Assembly: GCA_914767715.1 (NCBI GenBank)
Contig: OU612070.1
Location: forward strand, 2,931,501 to 2,995,500
DNA: 64,000 bases
Direction: 5' to 3'
Source of the DNA: Membranipora membranacea
Lineage: Eukaryota; Bryozoa; Gymnolaemata; Cheilostomatida; Membraniporidae
Shown: positions 56,189 through 64,000 of the stretch, piece after piece
Layout: each line of letters opens with the position of its first letter
Position numbering within the stretch: position 1 is the first letter of the stretch
The notes under the pieces: generated by a model
The model's input: the letters and a program-made list of their open reading frames with translations, nothing else
The model's database searches: none
Told to the model about the DNA's origin: nothing
Made by a program: the position numbers and the translations under genes

Positions 56189-59100
56189 ATGAAGAGCTCT
56201 ACTCCTGATTTTCCTACTCGGGATATCCATGACATGATGGATGGAAGGTGTAAGTGCAGCTGTAAATGTGGATCTGAGGATTCAGTAAGATCGGGCTCGG
56301 AAAATCTACAAGAAAAACAAGCTGCTTATAGCTGGTCAGACTTCTCCCAGGACACAACCATGCATGGAGTAAGATATGTGAATATCTCCAACTCCCCAAA
56401 ATCGACAAGGTTGGTGTAAAGTCACCTTTGCTTAGAAGTGTTTGAATCGAGATGCTTCAACAAGTACATAGCTGCATCGCCAAGTAATCCTTCTCACATA
56501 AAGCTGTGAATAGGCAGAGAGATTCGGTGCTTTCAGTATTTCAAGAAGAGATGGTGAGGGTCACGAGGAGTGCCTTCCTCTATTTTTAAAGTATTTACAC
56601 TCCTAATGCAACAAAACTTTATGTCGTTGTATTGATATAAATCCAAGTTTGAAAATAGTTACCATTTTGTTTACTCAATTATACTTGTGTGTCAATGAAA
56701 TATAGGCAATTGCTGTCAGAATCACAACAAGCCTGCGATAGAGGTTTGTAAGAAAGAGTGGGTGAGGAATTAGTGACCAAATACTTGCTATGATATCACC
56801 AGAATCTATAGCTATTCTGGTGTCTTTGAAATCATTTTTCCCCACCTGCTCAACTTGGCTGTTTCATCATCACCTTTGAAGCGGAGAGAATTATCCTCTC
56901 TTGGGTACAGGTATTGAAACCCAAAAGTACTGGTGCGGCGCCCTATACCCATGCCCGCCGGAAACCTTTATATAAAAGAGGTAGAGGGGGTCCTTTTAAC
57001 TGTGTATGGGGTGTGCAGACCCACAGTGGGCCTCCGGTATCTTTAGTCCGGTTTCGCAAAGACCCAGGTAGGATGAATGGTGTGCCAGTACTAAAACAGA
57101 CTGCCGACGCTTGAAACTAGCTGTTACAGTATTCAACATTATTTGAATTGAACAACTTCCCTCTCAAGCATCCAGATTAATATTAGACCATAGAGCCAAC
57201 ATAACCCTGTATTTACAGACTTGCCTGGCTGCTGGCAATATTGATCTGTGTTGCACTTGGTGTGTTGACAAGTGAGAGTTTCTTCACAGTTTACTTTAGA
57301 AAAGATACGAGTACCAGATTCAAGAATATACAGGAAGATGAGCTAGTGGTTAGTAGTTCATAGTCTTGCATTATATGATCATGGGATAATGAGTGATTGC
57401 GGTATTCTATGACCCCCCCCTCTCCTCTCACTCAAAGTGTAAGAACTAATATCTAATTCGTTTTTACAAACATTGAAACATGTGTACCGGACTAGAGGGA
57501 GTGACCAAAGGGCACAAATAAAAGAAACGCTTATGTTGGAGGTGTATTTGATATTTAACCACACCGTTATATTGTTTCAGCGTTCTTATATGTCATATCA
57601 AGTAACATGTAGAACATAACATATATCTCATAACAGCTTGCTAACCAAAGACTACTTTACCTGTGTACTTATTTATATTTATATAACAGTTTCCAAAGGT
57701 AGTAATATGTGATCACAATAAGTTCAAGAAGAGCGCTGTCGAAGCTGCCATAGATAAGTATAATCTGACCGGACTTGACTTACTGCTCCAGAATATGCAC
57801 ACCTTCACTCCACTAACCGTGTAAGTGACGTGACGTGTAAGTGTCTTATACAGGGGTAGATTTAACAGTACTTAGGGTTCACAAATGGAAAGAGCAAATT
57901 AACGCAGCTGCAATGTTATTTATTAATCGGCTATGGCTGTTCAAATAGTGCTCTCTCCCTTTTCTAATATATATATTCAGTTTTAATTGTGAGCGGCCTG
58001 TTTGGTTAATCATGCATTTACTTAATTCTTCGAGGGTAATTATACATTGGGACGGACCTTGTCCATGATACAACAGTACTCACCCATGGTGTTTTATCAA
58101 ATTCATCAGAACAACACTGTTCTATTTAGCGTAAACAGGTGAGGCTACTAATGTTGTGCCTGAATCCCAGCCTACTGAGCCACCCACTTCAACTTGATTT
58201 TTTTCAGAAATTGGAATGAGTCTCAGTATAGTTATTTACGGGACCTAACTGGAGATTCGCTGCTTGAGATAATTTATGAGATCACCCCTAAACCGTCAGC
58301 AATCTTTGATTTTGTTTACTGGATGGGGCAGCCCTTGGATGTGGATGTAGTCATAGAAAGAATCATGACGGATATGGGTGGGTTTGCTCCTCAAACTGCT
58401 GCAGCTAAGTTTTTAAAGCGGATAGTAGGAGGTAGCTCAGTTGGTTAGAGTGACTGCCCTCTAATGCCCAAGTGTTGAAAGCCTTGGTTTCCAATCCTGC
58501 TGCAGTCTATTGACTACTGTGCTCAATTAATGCCCCAGCAGTGTCCAGACCTGCCTGCAAACTGAGAGCAACTTGACACCTTTATTTCTGAGTCTTCAGA
58601 CAGAGACAGAACTTGTGCTTTTAACCCACATGATAAAATTTAAAGTTGTGCCCTTACATGAAGAATCCTGCTTACATAACTCCATAGTCGCACCATGATG
58701 TGCTTCAGACCGCTGTTTCAAAGTAATTCTCTTGCTGTGAGATTTACAGGAATGTTTAAACTAAAATATGTTACGCTTTCACTGTCTTCAGTTTATTGTT
58801 TAATGTTGACAGCAGGAACATGTTTGCTTGTTGTTCATCTGGAATTCCATGTAGATCATGTTTTGTATTTGTAACATGGTATGTTTTATACTGGTTCTTT
58901 TGGTCCCTCCAGGTATTTGCTATCAGTTTAACAGTAATGGATCATACACTATGTCGGATGCTGGATTAGCCTTTGCATTAATACTCCAACTTAATGTTGA
59001 CCCTGAAGAATATTATATCGGGCACTTTGCCTCTTCTACTGGTGTGTCGGTACGTGGTCCATCTCATAACTTAACACTACTGCAACGTAATTGTATCTGG

Positions 59101-62100
59101 ATCTAAATAAAAACATAAGGTTCACCAACTTGAATTTTTCATACATATGAAAATATTGTAGGCCTATGCCCTATTGGATAGCCAGAAACATCTACATGAT
59201 TTTTGTATTTTGAATTATGTATGCTTTCTTTATGCATTATACAGTCTATATGCGTTTATCTTAAATATCTCCATGGTGCATAATTTCTTTGTTCACAGCT
59301 GACCCTCTATGACCATTACGATACAGTGAGGGTAGGTACTGATGCCCTCACAGGTGTGCGTCCTAACACCAATGTTGATCTAGCTATCTCTAAATCAAAG
59401 GTACATATGCAAATCAACTCTTTGCATCATTTATTCATACAAAGCTTGTTTGGGATATGGAGTTTTTCTGGCATAATTCAGATTATCACATTAAAGATGT
59501 CCTCTTGCCTCATTAACCATTCAGCACAAATAATAATGTTTTCCTTCTGTCACATCTCAACATCACATTTTCTCAGAGGCTTTTGTTGTGCTCAACATCA
59601 CACAAAACATAGCTTGATGCCTAGGCTCTCTGTCTATTCTTAAAGAATTGTTTCCTCTTTTTTTTTATTTCCTACCCATTAATGCATTGCTGCGAAACCT
59701 CGGTTGCCCTTTAAATATACCATTGAAACCACATCTTTTGTTCAGATAAAACGACAGGCTCCTCCTGCTGACAATGGATTGGCAGATTGCTTTGACTCTG
59801 AAAATCTACCGAATCCTCTAAAACACTATCAGACTTATTCCCATAATGGCTGTGTACATGAAGGTGTAGCTACATGTCATGGCGTATTATGTGGCTGCAG
59901 AGACATATTTGATCCTCGTGAGTATGATTGCTCTCTTTCCTCAATTTCTCAGCTTGACACTGTGAACCCTGAAAAATCCGATCTAGTGTATGTGCAATAA
60001 AATGTGGCGCCCACTCTGCCTCTACATCGAATGGGATGTGTGTACTAATTTACATATATGACCTATCATCGGTTTCCTTTGTGGATCATACACTGGGCTG
60101 GTTCTGCATGCATAGAGTCATTCAGTAAACATATCGGCTACCCAATCAAAGACAGAATTTAAAGGGGGCATAATTTTTTTTTCTACTATACATACAGCTC
60201 ATGAAAATGCGTGAATATTTATCAGCCATTTTTAAAAGAAAATTCCATGGCATACAAGAAACAAATTATGTAAAAGGGGCTGTTCATTGGGCTTGAACAG
60301 TATAGAAACTCCATACCACTCATATTAATTGTTCCTAACAGGAGGGGACAACCTCTTGAGCTATCAATAGTTCTTACCAAGAAGAGCTTTTAACTATTTC
60401 ATTTAAAAATCTTGCATAAATAACACTACTTACTGCCTGCAATGAACATTAGTTCATGCTGCCTGACTTGGTCTGTATGTTAGTTTTAGGTGAGAAAACT
60501 CTCATTGACCCCAGCAGGGGAATCAGATAGCAGAAAACATCATTCCAATATAAATGCCATGAATTTTTATTTTTGCTTACAGCAATTGATGGCATACCAT
60601 TATGTAATGTCAGCCAGCAAGTCAACTGCATGCTGAATCTCGAATGTAAGTTGTGACAGACTGGCCTTTCAATCTCTGCGGCTCTGCTAATTTGATGACA
60701 TTGCTACAAAGACAAGGCCATAATTTATTGACACTGTATCGCAAACCAAAAGTTAAAATTCTTTGTGAAATTCAACTCAAATTTATATGCAAATTTTTTC
60801 CTATGTTCAGTTTGTGATGTTTTATTGTGAATAAAGGTATCTTTTTCACAGCAAAGGTTGAATGTCGAAAGGAAATTACTGTGATAATTAGACCAGCGAA
60901 AACCTCAACATTATTGAATATTTATTTATTGTTATTCATAACTTATTTTGTTTTCAGGGGCTGACTATCTCAAATGTATTAATGTGACGGATCCATGTCC
61001 TTCACCATGTGCCCAGACACAGTATAAAACACAGACGGCCACATACGATTTCCCTAACTACGCATACCTCGAACAATTATATGGATTTACAAAAAGTGAG
61101 AGCAGTCACCTCCCAGATGTTTCTATAGCCAGAAATCCTGATCTTGTCCTCCATCGTCCACTTTGTCTCAATTAAAACCACAGATGTAAAAATTCCTCCC
61201 TCTGTCCAGCTGCACTAAAATTATATTTCCTTAAAATTTCCATATTTTCATCTTCAATGAGTTAAAATTCACATCCACTTGTATATCTGTAGAACTCAGT
61301 ATTAATATAAATAATTCTTTGACTTGGTAAAATTTTGCAGCTACAACACATCGATATTTACAGCTACATTATATTTATATCTACTACTCAACCTATCTTC
61401 TCTAGAAATCAGCAATATCTTTTTAAAAACATCTGCATTTGTTACTATACATTTACACATCTGTATTCTGTTAATAGTGTTTCATGAGTACTCGGTTCCT
61501 GAATGATAACCAGTATTGAAGTGAGATGTTCAATCCCTGCATCGGAACTTTTATATCTTCTTTGGTTCACTGTCAAAAGTGAAGTTGTTAAGGAATGTCT
61601 ATAGCCGGTTTCCTTGATCATGCATTATCCGAATCAATTGATATATGTTACATATATGAAATATGATACATGATGGACATTACTTTGCTATGTTGACAGG
61701 TTTCACTGATGCTTATGTGAGTGATAAAACAGGGATGCAGATATTCTTTGCTTCTAATAGCTATGATTATCTGGAAGAATATATTCCCTACACATGGACG
61801 GATGTCGTCGGTAAGTCTACCTACAGCCAGGGATCAGTATCAGTGACCAGTGTCAGTGACCAGTGTCAGTGATCAGTGTCAGTGACCTGGCCCATGACCA
61901 GTGACCAGTGACCAGTGTCAGTGACCAGTGTCAGTGACCAGTGTCAGTGATCAGTGCCAGTGACCAGTGACAGTAATCATTGCTAGTGACAGTAATCATT
62001 GCTAGTAACGAGTCCCAGACATCCGACTTACAGTGTAGGATAGACAGTTTTCTGGGCTCTTATTTATGCCTCAATTCAGAGTTGTCCTCTCTTCAGTTTG

Positions 62101-62881
62101 GTATTTTTAACCCACGCCACATAGGAAAAACCTGCTGAAAGAGGGTTATCTTGAAAACCGCTTATGTTAGGATAAAAATGAAATTTGATTCTGAGTCTGC
62201 ACCATTGAAAACCCTATGGGACAGGGTTTCCAAAACATTGGAGGCTTGAATGTTGATATATCTTAGTCTTAGTGACGAAACTCATGAAAAATTCTGCCAA
62301 ATTGTCCGCAAAATAAGCAGAAAATGCTATAATTGACTATCCAAATACTAAAATTATTTTCCAAACTATTACCATATGAGTTTTCAATGCTGCAGATTCT
62401 GAATCAAAAATAATTTTTTTCTTATTATAAGCGGTTATCAAGATAACCCTCTTTTTAGAACGTTTTTCCTACGCGGCCTGGGTTAAAAGTACTAAACTGG
62501 AGAGAGGACAACTCCGAAAGGAGACCTAAATCAGAGCTCAGAAAACTGTCTATTAAGACAGTCATTCAGCATCCTCAACTGCTTGGGAGTGTAGTTTTAC
62601 TAGGGAAATTCACTTTATAAACTTGATTGATCAATAAAAGAATTTTCTCTTGGAATGTTAAGTGGTTTTTGAGCAAGAAAGATGTTGATCATAGTCAGCT
62701 CACATGTGCCATTTAACTTTCAGCAAACTTGGGAGGCACACTCGGCATATGTATGGGAGCCAGTCTGTTGACATTCGTAGAGTTTGTCCAGTTTGGATTT
62801 GGAGCTTGTGTCAATGCATGGAGCAGGAGAAGAGTGCGTAAAACAGTCACACATGTCACTCATGTGCATCCTGCCAGTTAA
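56189..62881 (+). CDS. DEG/ENaC/ASIC-family sodium channel subunit, gene B (tandem paralog)
   Basis: Eleven exons join in phase to 510 codons: 56189-56409, 57219-57348, 57690-57820, 58208-58377, 58913-59049, 59299-59400, 59746-59917, 60583-60645, 60958-61095, 61700-61810 and 62724-62881. Exons 2, 4-8 and 10 have exactly the same lengths as in gene A and all phases agree, so the pair arose by tandem duplication. Features: an N-terminal CKCSCKC cluster, the HG motif at 59-60, TM1, the FPKVVIC loop entry, loop cysteines (LCGC, CPSPC), and TM2 with GICMGASLLTFVEF (GAS at 470-472). An in-frame ATG at 56135 would add 18 residues; 56189 is preferred because it aligns with gene A. A and B probably form homo- or heterotrimers (inferred). 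Intron 4 holds a SINE and intron 10 a MITE. Confidence 0.92.
58424..58623 (+). mobile_element. tRNA-derived SINE (family C) in intron 4 of gene B
   Basis: The head GGTAGCTCAGTTGGTTAGAG is a near-perfect tRNA A box with D-arm. The B box (CTTGGTTTCCAATCC) is degraded. The body, through GCAGTCTATTGACTACTG to GACAGAGACAGAACTT, matches the minus-strand copy at 25843-26036. It starts 46 bases after the exon 4 donor. Confidence 0.8.
61830..62010. repeat. 13-bp degenerate tandem repeat just after the gene B exon 10 donor
   Basis: Units related to GTCAGTGACCAGT repeat about a dozen times with variants (GATCAGTGTCAGTG, GACAGTAATCATTGCTAGT). The array starts about 20 bases after the donor at 61811. This is the same intron that in gene A begins with the 44-bp donor array, but the two repeat units are unrelated. 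Confidence 0.88.
62041..62552. mobile_element. 508-bp hairpin MITE with TA flanks (Tc1/mariner-like) in intron 10 of gene B
   Basis: The element 62043-62550 begins GACAGTTTTCTG and ends CAGAAAACTGTC, flanked by TA on both sides. The inverted similarity extends inward about 180 bp per arm, through AGTTGTCCTCTC, TTTTTAACCCA, TAGGAAAAAC, GAGGGTTATCTTGA and ACCGCTTAT, with many mismatches. A TA target duplication and long terminal inverted repeats fit a Tc1/mariner-derived MITE. No transposase is present. Confidence 0.85.
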
Positions 62882-62936
62882 CTTGTGCTAGGACCATATA
62901 AATCTATACTATATATACTATGTGTGACATATTATC

Positions 62937-62942
62937 AATAAA
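62937..62942 (+). promoter_or_regulatory. Candidate polyadenylation signal of DEG/ENaC gene B
   Basis: AATAAA lies 55 bases after the TAA of gene B, followed by a T-rich stretch suitable as a downstream element. It implies a very short 3' UTR. Confidence 0.6.
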
Positions 62943-63560
62943 TTTTTATATTGTTTTTATGGTTGGTCAGACCCAGTGACATCAAGCTCGCTAGAGCACC
63001 TTATCGATGTCTTGCATCACAAAAAAAACCAATATTTTGCCACTGACGACTTATATATAACTTTCGTTTTTGATTATTTGTTTGTTCATGTCATTGTCCT
63101 CCTGAATTTATATTTTTTTGTTTTGTTTTGCCTTTATTTCACAACAGTTGGTTTACAAGAGCATTACACGATTTCGGTATTCTGGCAAGGTTGATGCTTA
63201 TTTCCATAACTCTTATATTTTTCTCTGATTAATCTCATGTAACATGTTGCCAGGTAGTATTATTCATCTGTAACTCCATCATCAACTTTTGTAAGTTGAT
63301 TGTAGAAAATACCTCAATGAAAAGACGAATAAAAATGTTGGTGGATAAAATTGATGTTTGGTTGGCAACATGCATAAAAATTAAACTTTTCCAATATGTA
63401 AAGTATAGAATGGAATCGATAGAATTAATTGATAGCTAGCATAAGATTAAACTAAATGTGCATGGCAATTTTTTCCAGCCAATTTACCCGGTGACTTTCT
63501 CCAATCGGTGCTACAGTATAACCTCCATCTTTTAACCAGAATAGTGAAAAATAACCTTAC
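62943..63560. other. Spacer downstream of DEG/ENaC gene B
   Basis: About 600 bases of AT-rich DNA with no supportable gene. The open frame at 62976-63194 is hydrophobic but lacks motifs and splice context. Nothing else is evident before the MITE at 63561. Confidence 0.45.
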
Positions 63561-63935
63561 ACTACTGCTGCCACTCAGGAAAATATGTGCTTATTGAATA
63601 CTGTAGGTTTGAAAGCTGAAAACTGACAACATTGCAGTATTGTCACCTAATGTGCAAATAATTTGCATAAACTGATCTTCAAAAACAGGGCATGAAATTA
63701 ACGCACTAGGTTACGAGCAAGACGGTGACGATGTCACTATTTCAGCTAGACAAGTAATTTCATACCCTGAATTTGACAATCGATTTGTGCAATTCGTTTG
63801 AACATTAGGTGATCAAGATACAATTAAATGTATAAATTAGATCTGACTGTACAATGCTGAGAGTGCAGCCTCATTTTGTTACCTTTAGCTCTACAGAGTT
63901 CAATAAGCACACATTGTCCTTTGTGGCAGCAGAAG
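63561..63935. mobile_element. MITE family G, near-complete hairpin copy
   Basis: The left end (ACTACTGCTGCCACTCAGGA) and the reverse complement of the right end (ACTTCTGCTGCCACAAAGGA) match. Inverted similarity continues inward through GTGCTTATTGAA, CTGTAG, TCACCTAATG and GGGTATGAAATT. TTAC or TTAA borders both ends, so a TTA-type target duplication is possible. A left-half relic occurs at 42091-42240, showing that it is a dispersed family. Confidence 0.75.
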
Positions 63936-64000
63936 TTTAAGTCATCTTAAAAGGGAAATGTCAAATTCAATTGAGAGCAAATTTAGGATTTTCAGTCGCT

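Overview
The window is animal nuclear DNA. It is AT-rich and intron-dense, with GT-AG introns mostly of 100-1,500 bp, and carries tRNA-derived SINEs, hairpin MITEs and decayed LINEs. The gene families (receptor tyrosine phosphatase with FN3 repeats, DEG/ENaC channels, RTEL1) point to a metazoan. The compact introns fit a marine invertebrate, possibly an early-branching one such as a sponge, but the sequence alone does not fix the lineage.

Layout. (1) 164-11456 (+): 3' part of a receptor-type protein tyrosine phosphatase with FN3 repeats, an RSRR furin-like site, one TM, an intact D1 and a catalytically dead D2. (2) 13401-20527 (-): a convergent nine-exon gene for a 505-residue single-pass protein with a tyrosine- and proline-rich N-terminal half, a TM, a short heptad-like stretch and an unrecognised Cys-rich C-terminal domain. 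(3) 23497-26456 (-): a five-exon small membrane protein with a likely mitochondrial presequence and a COX20-like core (tentative). (4) 26500-30065: a repeat island with a tRNA-derived SINE, a large inverted repeat and two decayed non-LTR reverse transcriptase copies. (5) 30631-45149 (+): a complete 26-exon RTEL1 helicase gene, 1,198 codons. (6) 47696-54231 and 56189-62881 (+): two tandemly duplicated 11-exon DEG/ENaC channel genes with identical intron phases.

The most unusual signal is tandem duplication of splice junctions. In RTEL1 intron 13/exon 14, a 60-bp unit holding the polypyrimidine tract, the acceptor AG and the first 43 nt of the exon is repeated nine times. The unit is a multiple of three and has no stop, so any of nine acceptors would give an in-frame protein differing by 20-residue steps. 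In DEG/ENaC gene A, a 44-bp unit holding the last 37 nt of exon 10 and its GTAAGT donor is present 11 times; here the unit is not a multiple of three and downstream donors lead to a stop. The paralog has a different 13-bp array just after the same donor. A homogeneous 10-bp array (about 42 copies, each with an inverted CCAAT box) and a roughly 59-copy 15-bp array also sit in introns.

Gene structures were built by hand from splice consensus, phase continuity and family resemblance. Exon phases are continuous within each model, which is strong support, but no transcript or database evidence was available.
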